Positions 1-8,849 of a DNA stretch of 19,676 nucleotides are shown piece by piece. This DNA comes from an uncultured bacterium (lineage in GTDB: Bacteria; Verrucomicrobiota; Kiritimatiellia; RFP12; UBA1067), in NCBI GenBank assembly GCA_902779075.1, contig CACZAK010000120.1, forward strand, positions 1-19,676. Reading direction: 5' to 3'. The position numbers and the translations under genes were made by a program. The notes below the pieces were generated by a model. It was not told the DNA's origin. It made no database searches and saw nothing but the letters and a program-made list of their open reading frames with translations. Numbering within the stretch: the stretch's first letter is position 1; the number at the start of each line of letters is the position of its first letter.

Positions 1-4
1 TCAG

Positions 5-94
5 TTTTTGAACCCCCTGAAAATATTTTTGAGCCAATGTTTTCAAGGGTACGACGCGATTTCGGGATAACTCATCCCGAAAAAGTCGGGATAA
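5..94. repeat. Repeat-rich upstream region (direct and inverted repeats)
   Basis: Seen directly: a 10-mer direct repeat TTTTTGARCC at 5-14 and 26-35, 21 bp apart. A loose inverted repeat CCCTGAAAA (15-23) / TTTTCAAGGG (40-49) has one extra base. The 9-mer TCGGGATAA occurs at 62-70 and 86-94, with an inverted copy ATCCCGA (74-80) between them, so two alternative hairpins are possible: TTCGGGAT/ATCCCGAA (61-68/74-81) and ATCCCGA/TCGGGAT (74-80/86-92). There is no T-tract in either direction, so this does not look like a terminator. It lies just upstream of the -35 box at 115, which suits an operator or activator site, but that role is inference. Confidence 0.55.
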
Positions 95-114
95 GCGTGC
101 CGGTTACTTCGGAA

Positions 115-141
115 TTGACAAACAAAAAAAATAGATATAAT
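115..141 (+). promoter_or_regulatory. Promoter of the secreted repeat protein/CotH operon
   Basis: A perfect TTGACA at 115-120 and a perfect TATAAT at 136-141 are separated by 15 bp, shorter than the usual 17. The spacer is A-rich. Transcription would start near 148, giving a leader of about 25 nt. A Shine-Dalgarno AGGAG at 162-166 sits 6 nt before the ATG at 173, so unlike three other genes in this window this one is not leaderless. Confidence 0.7.
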
Positions 142-172
142 GCTTTTCGTTGACCCGAATTAGGAGATAAAC

Positions 173-3100
173 ATGAAGGCGAAAAATGCGTTTTACAGCA
201 ACGCAACGGCGTTCTGTGCCGTGGCGTGTGCGTGTGTGTTCACTTGTGGCGTTGCGCTGGCCGACGCGCCGGCGACGGCGAGTTGGGTTGGCGGCGGTAA
301 CCGCGACGTGATCACCGATCCTGCGAACTGGCAGTGCTTCGACGCGGGCGGCAACGTGATCGCGGGCGCGATCCCGGATGCTTCCGCCACGACCGTCAGC
401 ATCACCGGCACGACCACGTTCAACTGTCCAGAAGGGCAGAGCGTCATCTGGAAGACGCTCACCATCAGCGGCACGGTGAACCTCGGCGCGGACTGCGACT
501 GGCGCGGCGTGGGGCAGATTTTCGGCGGTTTCGTCGCTGCCAGTACCACGCTGAACATGAAGGGGCACAAGCTGTACGTCAAGGCATCGAGTGACCCCAA
601 CAGGCGCATCAACGTGACTGACGATTCCGCAGCCGGCAGCGGCGGCGAGTTCCACATCGACGTGCCGGAAGGCATCCAGTTCAACAACTCCGGCGGTTGG
701 GGCAGCAACAACGTTTTCTGGTTTTCGGGGTCGGTCGAAGTCGTCAAGGACGGCAAGGGAACATACATGCCCTCCTATCACAACAGCGGTACGGGTGCGC
801 GCTACTACCAGCAGACCGGCGGCACCAGAATCCACGAGGGCCTTGTTTATTTGGGCAACGATGCCGAGGGCACGAAGAACGAGACGTACTACGCGCAGAG
901 TAACAGGCCCGTGTTCGGCGCATACGGAGCCCCAATAACGATCGATGCCGGCGGCACTCTAGACTACAAAGGCATTTATGACATCCATCGCTACAATACT
1001 ATGTACATGAACGGCGGCACGTTCAAGAACACGCGTGCGCCGGCGCACCCAGAATGGGGCGCGAACGGCCCAATCGTGTTAGGGGCGGACTCCTTTATCG
1101 ACGTGACGCGCACCGCGCACATCGCTGGCCCGTTTACCCTGAACGGCCACACGCTCACCGCGACCATCGCCGCAAGCCAGATATGGTACTGCCGCGCCGG
1201 GTCAGCCAACAACGGCACGATCAAGCTCGAAGGCGCTGGTGTGTTCAAGTCCTATACTGAAGCGATCACGGCCACGAACAACGTGACATACGACATCGCG
1301 TGCGCAATCGATGTGACGACGTCGATGTCCGTCTCCAACTATGTGGCGCGCTACACGGGCACCGCCAACACGGGCACGGCCGATTTCAAGGTGTTCGGCA
1401 CCTTTACGCCGGTTGCCGACGGCTTCTACCCCGTCACGATGCAGAACGGATCCGCCATCGACCTCTCCGGCAAGGCGGGATCGTGGTCCTCGACCGGCGC
1501 CACCGGCGCAATCAAGTTTGCTTCGGGCTCCGTGGTGACGCTCGACGTCGGTGCGCGCAGCCTCGCGCACGGCGAGCGCGTCCTTGCTTGGAGCGCGGTG
1601 CCAGAGAACGCTGCTTTCCGCATCACGGGAACGTCAATCGCCGATACCGAGTCGGCGCGCTTAGAGGCGGACGGCGTCTATTACGACGTGCCGGACGCGG
1701 ACGTCGTGGCGACTGCGCACTGGGTCGGCGCGGGTGCGCGCAACAACTTTGACGATCCCGCGAACTGGGTGTGCACGAACATGGTGGGGCAGCTGGCGGC
1801 AGGCGCCGTTCCCGGAGACCGCAGCGGCGTTTTCTTCGGCGTGTTCAACTTCGATCTGACGAACGCCGCAACCGTCGCGAAGCTTTCGACGTACCAGAGC
1901 GTGGCGCTTGAGCCGCCGGCGATGCTGACGACAGACTGCGACTGGAGCGGCCTCAGCGTGAACGACAATCTGTTTGCGGGCAAGACGATCAACCTCGCGG
2001 GGTACGCGCTTAGGTTGACGGCTCCAGAAGGGGTTTCGCAGCAGGCGTTCACCGTCACCGACGCTATGGAGCCTGGCGGAAGGTTTGTCCTTGACGTGCC
2101 GCAGGGCGTTACCTTCGAGAACACGCTCATCACCATCGGGGGCACCGTTGCATTCGTGAAGGACGGCGCGGGTTTGTTCATTCCACATCGCTACGACCAG
2201 CCGTACACGGGCGGCACCACTGTGGCGGCTGGCACGCTGCGGTTCTTCAACGACGCAGTCGCGAACAGCTCCACATACTCGCCAAACAGGGGATACGCCA
2301 AGCCGATTGGCGAACATCGCGTCAACGTGTACGTGGAGGCAGGCGCGTTCTATGACATCAACGGCCTGTACGACATCAACTGCTATCCCATCGTCCTTCG
2401 CGGCGGAACGATCACGAACTCAAAAGCGCAGACGGAATACACATGGGGAAGCATCGGCAATGTGACGCTTGAGGCTGACTCGTTCATCGACGTGGCGAAT
2501 CCGACCGTTGTGTTCTCGGGAGGGAACGCCGTTTTCAACCTCAACGGGCATACGCTGACCGCGCAGTTCCCCGCGTCCGATGAGTGGCGCCCCCCTCTCT
2601 ACATGTGGGGTGTTGTCGTCTCAAACGGCACGGTAACAACGACCGGCACTGGCTATTTAGATTTCCATGATGGTGCAACTGTAGCGGAAACTGCCACGTT
2701 TGACGTCGAGTCCCGCATGACCCTCAACGCCAACGTCATAGTATCGAACTACGTTGCGCGCCATACGAGCACTGGCGGCGGCGGCGGCTCGGCCATCCAT
2801 GTTCTGGGCTCGTTCAAGCCGATCACCAACCTCTTCTACCGCACGGTTCTGCACGAGGGTGCCACGATCGACCTTTCGGCGCTTTCCAATACGATGAAGA
2901 CGACTACGCCGATCGGCGCGTTGTCGTACGATGCGGCCGCGAGCAACATCACGATCAACGTCGGCGCGCGTACGCTTCAGGCGAACGAGCATCTCATCGC
3001 CTGGAGCGCTGTGCCTGAGGGCGTGACGTTCACGCTCGTGGGCGACAACGTCGATGGCAGCAAGATATGCGTGATCGAGAACGGCGTGTTCTACGACGTT

Positions 3101-4543
3101 GCTACGGATTCGCCGCTTGTCGTCAGAGCCGTCTGGACCGGACTCGCGGGGGATGACGACATCTCCACCCCCGCGAACTGGTCGTGCGTCAACGCCCACG
3201 GCAACAGCGTGCCGAACGGCGTGCCGGGCGTATCCGCCAAGGTGCAGATCAGCGGCGCGTTCGGATCGGACGTCGCCACCGCCGCCAACATGCCGTGGCA
3301 GGAAGTGAAGTTCGGCAGCATATCGCTCACGGACGACATGGACATGCGCGGCCTCGGCAACTTCTTCGCGTGTGTTGACGCATCGTCCACCATCGACCTG
3401 CGCGGACACAAGCTCTACGTGAACACGCCGAGCGGCAACCCGCCGGTCGCGCTCACCGTGACGGACTCCACCACCGACTCTTCAAAGCCCGGCGAACTGC
3501 ACATTGCCGTTCCGGCGGGCGCCACGTTCACGAACAACCGCGTGACACTCTCGGGCAATCTGAAGCTAGTCAAGGAAGGCACCGGCACGTTCACCCCGCA
3601 GGTTTACAGGCTCGCATACACCGGCGGCAACGTGGTTGCCGAAGGCACGCTCAAGCTGTACAACGATTCGTCCAAGGACAACGCCACCTACGCGTTCGGG
3701 CAGAACAACTATCCCAATCCGCTTGGCGCGTACGGCGCTGCGCTGACGGTGGAGGAGGGATGCGAGTTCGACATAAACGGCGTGTACGACACGTACCTGC
3801 AGCACTTCCGGCTAAACGGCGGCGCGATCGTCAACAGTAGAGGCCAGGGGCAGGCTACTTGGGGCGGCTTCGGAAACGCTACCCTTGCGGCGGATTCCAC
3901 GGTGACCGTTGGCAACAACATCGTGTGGACGGGGCCGATAGATTTCGGCGGGAACGCGCTCGCATGCTCGATCGCATCTGGGAAGACGTTCTTCTTCCGC
4001 GGCACCGCGACGAACGGAACGCTGCGCGCGACCGGGGCGGGCACGTTGCAGGTCGCGACGGAGGCTGGATCGCAGACGATGGACCTTGACGTGGCTACGG
4101 CGCTCAACGTGGCGGCGGCCCTGACCGTGCGCGACTACACCGCGCGCTACGAGGGCACGTCGAACGCCGGCTCGGCGGCCATGAACGTGTACGGCACGTT
4201 CACGCCCGTGACGGACAACTTCTACGGCTGCACGATGCAGAACGGATCGACGCTCGACCTTACGTCCAAGACGGATGTGTGGAGCACGACGGGCGCGTTC
4301 ACAAGCGGACTCACCAACGTTACGTTCGCTGCGAACGCCGTGGTCAACGTGGCGCTCGCCGCCGATCGCGAGCTGACGTTCGACGAGCACGGGCTCGCAC
4401 AGGTCGTCTCGTGGGAGACGGAGCCGCCTGACACGACGAAGTTCAAGCTTGCCGGTCCTGCGCTCGAGAGAAAGCGTCCTCTTCTGAGGCGTCCTGGCGG
4501 TCTGTACATGATGCGCTCGATGATGATGATCATCGTCCGCTAG
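173..4543 (+). CDS. Secreted protein of three ~470-aa autotransporter-associated beta-strand modules
   Basis: A 1456-aa protein with an N-terminal signal peptide (hydrophobic stretch to about residue 30, likely cut after ALA). The rest is three tandem modules that open at W38, W517 and W988 with a 'WxG...D/TPANW...G.VPG' motif. Each carries a TGGT/TGGN-V-EGTL turn typical of the autotransporter-associated beta-strand repeat (T215, T679, T1150), a 'GAYGA/GEHRV' stretch, an 'L.ADSFIDV' strand and, in the first two, LNGHTL. A beta-helix-like surface or extracellular structure is the family expectation. No C-terminal autotransporter barrel or recognised sorting domain is seen; the protein ends in a short hydrophobic tail, MMMIIVR, whose preceding residues still align with the ends of modules 1 and 2. 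The start is fixed by the SD AGGAG and the signal peptide. It is first in an operon with the CotH-like gene. Ligand or substrate is unknown. Confidence 0.8.
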   Translation: MKAKNAFYSNATAFCAVACACVFTCGVALADAPATASWVGGGNRDVITDPANWQCFDAGGNVIAGAIPDASATTVSITGTTTFNCPEGQSVIWKTLTISGTVNLGADCDWRGVGQIFGGFVAASTTLNMKGHKLYVKASSDPNRRINVTDDSAAGSGGEFHIDVPEGIQFNNSGGWGSNNVFWFSGSVEVVKDGKGTYMPSYHNSGTGARYYQQTGGTRIHEGLVYLGNDAEGTKNETYYAQSNRPVFGAYGAPITIDAGGTLDYKGIYDIHRYNTMYMNGGTFKNTRAPAHPEWGANGPIVLGADSFIDVTRTAHIAGPFTLNGHTLTATIAASQIWYCRAGSANNGTIKLEGAGVFKSYTEAITATNNVTYDIACAIDVTTSMSVSNYVARYTGTANTGTADFKVFGTFTPVADGFYPVTMQNGSAIDLSGKAGSWSSTGATGAIKFASGSVVTLDVGARSLAHGERVLAWSAVPENAAFRITGTSIADTESARLEADGVYYDVPDADVVATAHWVGAGARNNFDDPANWVCTNMVGQLAAGAVPGDRSGVFFGVFNFDLTNAATVAKLSTYQSVALEPPAMLTTDCDWSGLSVNDNLFAGKTINLAGYALRLTAPEGVSQQAFTVTDAMEPGGRFVLDVPQGVTFENTLITIGGTVAFVKDGAGLFIPHRYDQPYTGGTTVAAGTLRFFNDAVANSSTYSPNRGYAKPIGEHRVNVYVEAGAFYDINGLYDINCYPIVLRGGTITNSKAQTEYTWGSIGNVTLEADSFIDVANPTVVFSGGNAVFNLNGHTLTAQFPASDEWRPPLYMWGVVVSNGTVTTTGTGYLDFHDGATVAETATFDVESRMTLNANVIVSNYVARHTSTGGGGGSAIHVLGSFKPITNLFYRTVLHEGATIDLSALSNTMKTTTPIGALSYDAAASNITINVGARTLQANEHLIAWSAVPEGVTFTLVGDNVDGSKICVIENGVFYDVATDSPLVVRAVWTGLAGDDDISTPANWSCVNAHGNSVPNGVPGVSAKVQISGAFGSDVATAANMPWQEVKFGSISLTDDMDMRGLGNFFACVDASSTIDLRGHKLYVNTPSGNPPVALTVTDSTTDSSKPGELHIAVPAGATFTNNRVTLSGNLKLVKEGTGTFTPQVYRLAYTGGNVVAEGTLKLYNDSSKDNATYAFGQNNYPNPLGAYGAALTVEEGCEFDINGVYDTYLQHFRLNGGAIVNSRGQGQATWGGFGNATLAADSTVTVGNNIVWTGPIDFGGNALACSIASGKTFFFRGTATNGTLRATGAGTLQVATEAGSQTMDLDVATALNVAAALTVRDYTARYEGTSNAGSAAMNVYGTFTPVTDNFYGCTMQNGSTLDLTSKTDVWSTTGAFTSGLTNVTFAANAVVNVALAADRELTFDEHGLAQVVSWETEPPDTTKFKLAGPALERKRPLLRRPGGLYMMRSMMMIIVR

Positions 4544-4556
4544 GAGAAGGGCGGTG
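4542..4556 (+). promoter_or_regulatory. RBS overlapping upstream stop codon, GTG start
   Basis: The stop TAG (4541-4543) overlaps the Shine-Dalgarno AGGAG (4542-4546), 7 nt before a GTG start at 4554. Ribosomes finishing the repeat protein are placed directly on the next start. This decides the GTG start, which is also the one that gives a clean signal peptide. Confidence 0.7.
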
Positions 4557-7235
4557 CGCATTGCGTTGATCGCGGCCGCCGTGTCGTGCGCGGCGGCCCA
4601 GGCGGAAACGCCGTTCGGTGCGCCGTCGTTCTCGGCGGAGTTCGGCGCATACGCAGTCGGCGAGACGTTGAGCGCGAAGGGGACGTCGGGCGGCGAATGG
4701 ACGCTTCCCGCCGACTATGCCTCCGCGACCAACGTCGTCGATGCCGGGGTGAGTGCGATGTCCCTCGTCGGTGAGGCGTGCTTCACGGCAGCGGAGGCGT
4801 CCGCAGGGAACGTTGAGCGCATCGACTTCTCGATGCTGTTGGAGGAACTTGATCCTGGACGTCCGGGGGCGATTTCCGCCGTGGGCGCGCTTCTGCCGGC
4901 GATGATCGACGGCGTGGCCGGATACTACGGTTGGGGAGACGGACGGTGGAACGTGCTTTCCGCGGAGGGCGCGCAGCCGCAGGTGGGCGCGTGGATGTAC
5001 GGAAGAGTGGAGACGAAGGACGTGGGAGGCGTTCGGCTCGTGAGCTATCTCGTGAAGAGGGGCGACGGCGAGTATGTGCGCTGCGCGGGGGCGGATGGTC
5101 GCACGTGGTTCCGAGGCGGGGCGGCGGCGGGGCGACGGGAGGTCTCCTTCGTAGGTCTCGGACTTTTCGCGGAGATGGAGGGCGCGTCGGCGCAGGAGGA
5201 GTTCGGCCCGGTGTACTACTGGACGGGCGGCGCGTCGGGTAGCTGGAACGATCCTGGCTGCTGGTCCACAAACGGCGTGGCCGGCGCGGGCGTGCCCGGT
5301 GCGGGTTCATACGCGTTCGTGACGAATGCCGTGGCGATGACGAACGGCAACGAGCGCGCCGTCGTTGACTTTCTCGCGGTACGTGACGGCACGGACGTGA
5401 TCGGCGGCGACTTTGCGACGGAGGTGTCGCTTGACGTTTCGCGTCCGCGCGCGGGCCGCGCGCTCGCCCCTGCGTTTGGCACGTTCCTCGGCGCGTCTCC
5501 GAATTACGACTTCCTCTGGGAACGCGCCGACTACCGCAAGACGTCGTTTGCGGAAATCTGCCGCACGCCTTCGTTCACGCCACGGGAGGACGACTACTGC
5601 CATTGGCTTCGCTTCACCGTCTCGCGCGGCGGAAGAGTCGATTTCTCCCGCGCCATCTACTTCTCGAGCCTGCCGGTGTGCTATCTCACGACGGATGACG
5701 GACAGACCCCTACGGCGTCCAAGGAAAAGCACGAGGGCACGCTCGTCGTGCAGGGAAACGACTCCTTCAAGCAGCAGTACGACGGCGCGATGACGATCAA
5801 CGTGCGCGGCAACTCGTCCAAGAACTACCCCAAGAAGCCCTACAAGATCAAGCTCGCGGAGAAGGCGAAGATGTTCGACCTCGGCGAGAAGAAGAACAAG
5901 CACTGGGTGCTGCTCGCGAACTACAACGACCTTTCGCAGACGCGCAACAAGCTTCCCTACGACTTCGCGCGGGAGATCGGCGGCCTCGGAATGCGCTCGA
6001 CGTGGGTGGACTGCGTGCTGAACGGCACGCTGCTCGGCACGTACCAGTTCTGCGAGCACATCCGCATCGCGTCCGACCGCATCAACATCTACGACTGGGA
6101 GGACGCCGCAGAAGATTACGGCGCGAGCGAGATCGACTTCTCGGCGATTGACGCCGCGCTGGACGCCCAGCCGGGTTCGATCGACATCACGGGAGGGTAT
6201 ATTTTCGAGTTTTCGACGGAGGCCGACGAGGTGACCTGCTTCGACGTCACCGCCGGTTCGCTGACCATGCATACGATGGCAAACCGTCCCGAATACCTCA
6301 ACACCTCGGCGAAGATGCTCGCGTGGAGCAAAAACTACCTTCAGAACTACTTCTCGGCCATCACGTCGTGGGATGGCTGCACGGCGGACGGTCGTCACTG
6401 GAGCGAACTTTGCGACGTGGACTCCATGGTTGACTTTTTCCTCGTGAACGAACTCTTCGACAACGGCGACATGGGCCAGAAGAGCCGCTATGCCTACATC
6501 GACCGCGGCGGCAAGCTCACGTGGGGACCTGTGTGGGACTACGACTGGGGCTCGTATTCGCGCACGGTCCCCAACACCTGCGAGAAGTGGCGCAGTGCTG
6601 GCGGCGGCGTGGCCAACATGAACCGCGAGTGGACGACGGATCCGTGGTTCTGTCTCCGCGTCTGGGAGAGATATCAGGAAGTACGCGGCCGCTATGCGGC
6701 GACGTATGCCGACGGCGGAACGTTCGACCAGGCGATTGCCACCGTGCGACGGTCGGCAGAGATTGACGAACGGCTGTGGGCACCGCGCAAGGACACCGCG
6801 AACGTCACGCGCACCTTCGACGGGGACGTGGCGATCCTCAAGGACTTCCATGCGAAGAGACTTGCGTGGATGGACCGTCAGTTTGCCAACGTGCCGACGC
6901 TCATGGCGTCGCTGAAAAACGCCTACCAGACGCATTCCTACGTGCCGGACGCCTTTGAGATCGAGCCCCGCATCGAAGAGGGGCGGAGCGTATTCACGGT
7001 CGGTGTCAGGCGCGCCTATAGGGTAAAGGCGATCCTGAACGGACACGTACTCGGTACGTTTGACGCGCAGGCGGGCGAGGTGCGCGGAAGATTTGCCGCC
7101 GACGCGCTGGTGGTGGGCAACAACCGCCGCAACTGTCTTTCGCTCGTGGCCTACGACCGCGGCGGCCGCGTGTTGGCGCGCAACTACGCGCTCTTCAATT
7201 ACGTGCCCAAAGGCTTCACAATCCGCGTCCGGTGA
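4554..7235 (+). CDS. Secreted CotH-family kinase-like protein
   Basis: An 893-aa protein with a signal peptide (MRIALIAAAVSCAAAQA). Order of parts: an unrecognised beta-rich region (about 20-220), a short 'YYWTGGASGSWNDPGCW' module starting near W223 that resembles the module openings of the upstream gene, an Ig-like stretch (about 290-375), the CotH domain (about 377-740) and an Ig-like C-terminus (about 790-893). CotH hallmarks are 'INVRGNSSKNYPKKPYKIKL' near residue 415, N..D...R (R464), YQFCEHIRI (E501), GGYIFEF and GPVWDYDW (D662, D664; the family's metal-binding Asp region). Known for the family: Bacillus CotH is an atypical kinase that phosphorylates spore-coat proteins. Many CotH homologues occur in non-sporing bacteria with unknown substrates. 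The only operon neighbour is the large repeat protein, a plausible substrate or partner (inference). Confidence 0.82.
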   Translation: MRIALIAAAVSCAAAQAETPFGAPSFSAEFGAYAVGETLSAKGTSGGEWTLPADYASATNVVDAGVSAMSLVGEACFTAAEASAGNVERIDFSMLLEELDPGRPGAISAVGALLPAMIDGVAGYYGWGDGRWNVLSAEGAQPQVGAWMYGRVETKDVGGVRLVSYLVKRGDGEYVRCAGADGRTWFRGGAAAGRREVSFVGLGLFAEMEGASAQEEFGPVYYWTGGASGSWNDPGCWSTNGVAGAGVPGAGSYAFVTNAVAMTNGNERAVVDFLAVRDGTDVIGGDFATEVSLDVSRPRAGRALAPAFGTFLGASPNYDFLWERADYRKTSFAEICRTPSFTPREDDYCHWLRFTVSRGGRVDFSRAIYFSSLPVCYLTTDDGQTPTASKEKHEGTLVVQGNDSFKQQYDGAMTINVRGNSSKNYPKKPYKIKLAEKAKMFDLGEKKNKHWVLLANYNDLSQTRNKLPYDFAREIGGLGMRSTWVDCVLNGTLLGTYQFCEHIRIASDRINIYDWEDAAEDYGASEIDFSAIDAALDAQPGSIDITGGYIFEFSTEADEVTCFDVTAGSLTMHTMANRPEYLNTSAKMLAWSKNYLQNYFSAITSWDGCTADGRHWSELCDVDSMVDFFLVNELFDNGDMGQKSRYAYIDRGGKLTWGPVWDYDWGSYSRTVPNTCEKWRSAGGGVANMNREWTTDPWFCLRVWERYQEVRGRYAATYADGGTFDQAIATVRRSAEIDERLWAPRKDTANVTRTFDGDVAILKDFHAKRLAWMDRQFANVPTLMASLKNAYQTHSYVPDAFEIEPRIEEGRSVFTVGVRRAYRVKAILNGHVLGTFDAQAGEVRGRFAADALVVGNNRRNCLSLVAYDRGGRVLARNYALFNYVPKGFTIRVR

Positions 7236-7275
7236 TTGCTTCCGCGCACGAATCTGACATCACTTGAAATAGTAC

Positions 7276-7310
7276 GGCGCACAGCGGGGATTTTTGGTAT
7301 AATGTGCGCC
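7276..7310 (+). promoter_or_regulatory. Extended -10 promoter inside a perfect inverted repeat, leaderless start
   Basis: TGGTATAAT (7295-7303) is an extended -10 box with no recognisable -35 at the right distance. It is bracketed by a perfect 8-bp inverted repeat, GGCGCACA (7276-7283) and TGTGCGCC (7303-7310), with 19 nt between. The left arm lies where a -35 would be; the right arm runs from the last base of the -10 to the base before the ATG at 7311. With initiation 7-8 nt after the -10, the transcript would begin at or next to the A of ATG. There is no Shine-Dalgarno. The repeat could be an operator (inference). Confidence 0.65.
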
Positions 7311-8849
7311 ATGCAGACGGTCAACAAAGATTCCAATGACTTCGGCGAGATTCGCCGCGAGGGCTACGTTTATGTCGATAAGACGGCGTGGTTCCACCGT
7401 CTCGCCTCGGCAAAGGGCGAGAAGATGTTCTTCCTCGCGCGTCCGCGCAGGTTTGGCAAGTCGCTGATGATATCTACCCTTGAGGCGATGTTCCAGGGGA
7501 AGCGCGAGCTCTTCGAAGGGCTTGCCATCATGGACACCGACTGGGACTGGAAGAAGAAGTTCCCCGTCATCCACCTCAACATGGGGATGTGCGCGGCGGA
7601 GGACTACGAGGCATCCCTCGCAGGCGCAGGTGTCAAGTACGATGACAAGTTGACTCCTTCCGCTAACTTCGGCATCGCAATCGACAAGCTTGCCGATAAG
7701 GGTACCCAGCCCGTCATCCTGATCGACGAGTACGACGACCCCGTGGCGAAGGCTCTGAAGAACGTGGAAGTGGCGGAGCACGTCCGTTCCTCACTTGCGC
7801 CCATCTACGGGCAGATGAAGGACCGCTCCGGAAAGATTCGCTTTCTGATGATCACGGGCGTCAGTAAATTCACGAAGCTCTCGATCTTCTCCACGCTTTC
7901 GTCGCTCGTCGACATCTCCTTCGAGGATGCCTACGCATCGATGCTCGGCTACACGGAGGACGAGCTTGACCGCTACTTCTCCGAGCACATGGAGGCGCAC
8001 CGCAAGGTGATGGGGCTTTCGGCGAAGGCGTACCGCGCCGAGATCAAGCGTCTCTACAACGGCTACCGTTTTTGGCTAGACGAGGGGGAGAACGTGTGCA
8101 ATCCCGTCTCGATCAACCTCACGATGGCGAACAGGAAGAAACGCTTTGAACTCTACTGGGCTGAGACGGGCAAGGCGTCGTTCCTGATGAACTTCCTGAA
8201 ACGTGGAGACGTGCTAGCCGTCGACCTCGACAACCTGGGCGGTGTCGCAAAGGCCGAACTTGACGTCTCCGACCTCGGCTCTATCCCCGTCAAGGGAATG
8301 TTGTATCAGACCGGCTATCTGACGATAGGCGATTTTGACGGGACAGACTTCACTCTGCGCGTCCCGGACGAGGAAGTGCGCCAAGACCTTTCCGCGCTGA
8401 TGTCCGGGCTTGTCGCGGACAAGGACGTGCGCTGGGCGGCATCTCTCGGTGCAAAACTCCGCCACGCCCAGTGGCAGGAGTTCTTCGACGGTCTTGCCGC
8501 GCTCTACGCGGGGGCGGTCTATGGTTCCACAGAGGGCAAGCCGCACGAGCTTTCCTACGCGCGTTGCCTGAAGTTCCTTTTGCAGGGACAGGGCTTCCGC
8601 GTGGAGCAGGAGGTGTCGCACGCGGGCGGACGCACGGACATCGTGGCGGACCATCCCTGCGGCACGTACATCTTCGAGCTGAAGGTGAACAAGCCGCCGA
8701 AGGTCGCGATGTCGCAGGTGCAGCGCAAGAAGTACGCCGCGCCGTATCGCGCCGCCGGCAAGCCCGTCTGGGCCGTGGGCCTTTCCTTCAACGGCAAGAC
8801 GCGCCAGTTCAAGGGCGGCGTCGCAGAGCGTGTAAAGTTGAAAGTGTGA
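7311..8849 (+). CDS. AAA-ATPase-like / PD-(D/E)XK nuclease-like protein
   Basis: A 512-aa protein from the ATG at 7311; an upstream TTG and an ATG at 7302 are in frame, but both fall within or before the -10 box and are unlikely starts. The N-terminal AAA-ATPase-like domain has the family's degenerate Walker A, RPRRFGKS (44-51), and Walker B, VILIDEYDDP (D139-E140). The C-terminal PD-(D/E)XK-type domain shows D443 (GGRTDIV), then E456-L-K458 (YIFELKV), a typical nuclease core spacing. This two-domain family (AAA-ATPase-like plus PDDEXK_9) is heavily expanded in Bacteroidetes, Lentisphaerae and relatives. Its biological role is not established; defence or mobile-element links are speculation. 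It has its own promoter and stands alone in transcription. The segment between PVIHLNMG and the Walker B seems shorter than in many relatives, from memory only. Confidence 0.82.
   Translation: MQTVNKDSNDFGEIRREGYVYVDKTAWFHRLASAKGEKMFFLARPRRFGKSLMISTLEAMFQGKRELFEGLAIMDTDWDWKKKFPVIHLNMGMCAAEDYEASLAGAGVKYDDKLTPSANFGIAIDKLADKGTQPVILIDEYDDPVAKALKNVEVAEHVRSSLAPIYGQMKDRSGKIRFLMITGVSKFTKLSIFSTLSSLVDISFEDAYASMLGYTEDELDRYFSEHMEAHRKVMGLSAKAYRAEIKRLYNGYRFWLDEGENVCNPVSINLTMANRKKRFELYWAETGKASFLMNFLKRGDVLAVDLDNLGGVAKAELDVSDLGSIPVKGMLYQTGYLTIGDFDGTDFTLRVPDEEVRQDLSALMSGLVADKDVRWAASLGAKLRHAQWQEFFDGLAALYAGAVYGSTEGKPHELSYARCLKFLLQGQGFRVEQEVSHAGGRTDIVADHPCGTYIFELKVNKPPKVAMSQVQRKKYAAPYRAAGKPVWAVGLSFNGKTRQFKGGVAERVKLKV

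Noticed and set aside
61..92. Terminator at the left edge
   Set aside because: The hairpin has no T-tract after it on either strand.
104..835. Long minus-strand open frames opposite the repeat protein and other genes (for example 2657-3409, 5307-7046, 16818-17999, 18014-19456)
   Set aside because: Antisense shadows common in GC-rich coding DNA; no family motifs, RBS or sensible composition, and the plus-strand genes are clearly real.
4441..4543. Possible frameshift near the end of the repeat protein
   Set aside because: The final residues look odd (ALERKRPLLRRPGGLYMM), but they still align with the ends of modules 1 and 2 (ARLEADGVYYDV), and the next gene has its own start and signal peptide.
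7236..7310. TTG or ATG-7302 start for the PD-(D/E)XK protein
   Set aside because: Those starts lie upstream of or within the -10 box; the ATG at 7311 fits the same spacing as two other genes.
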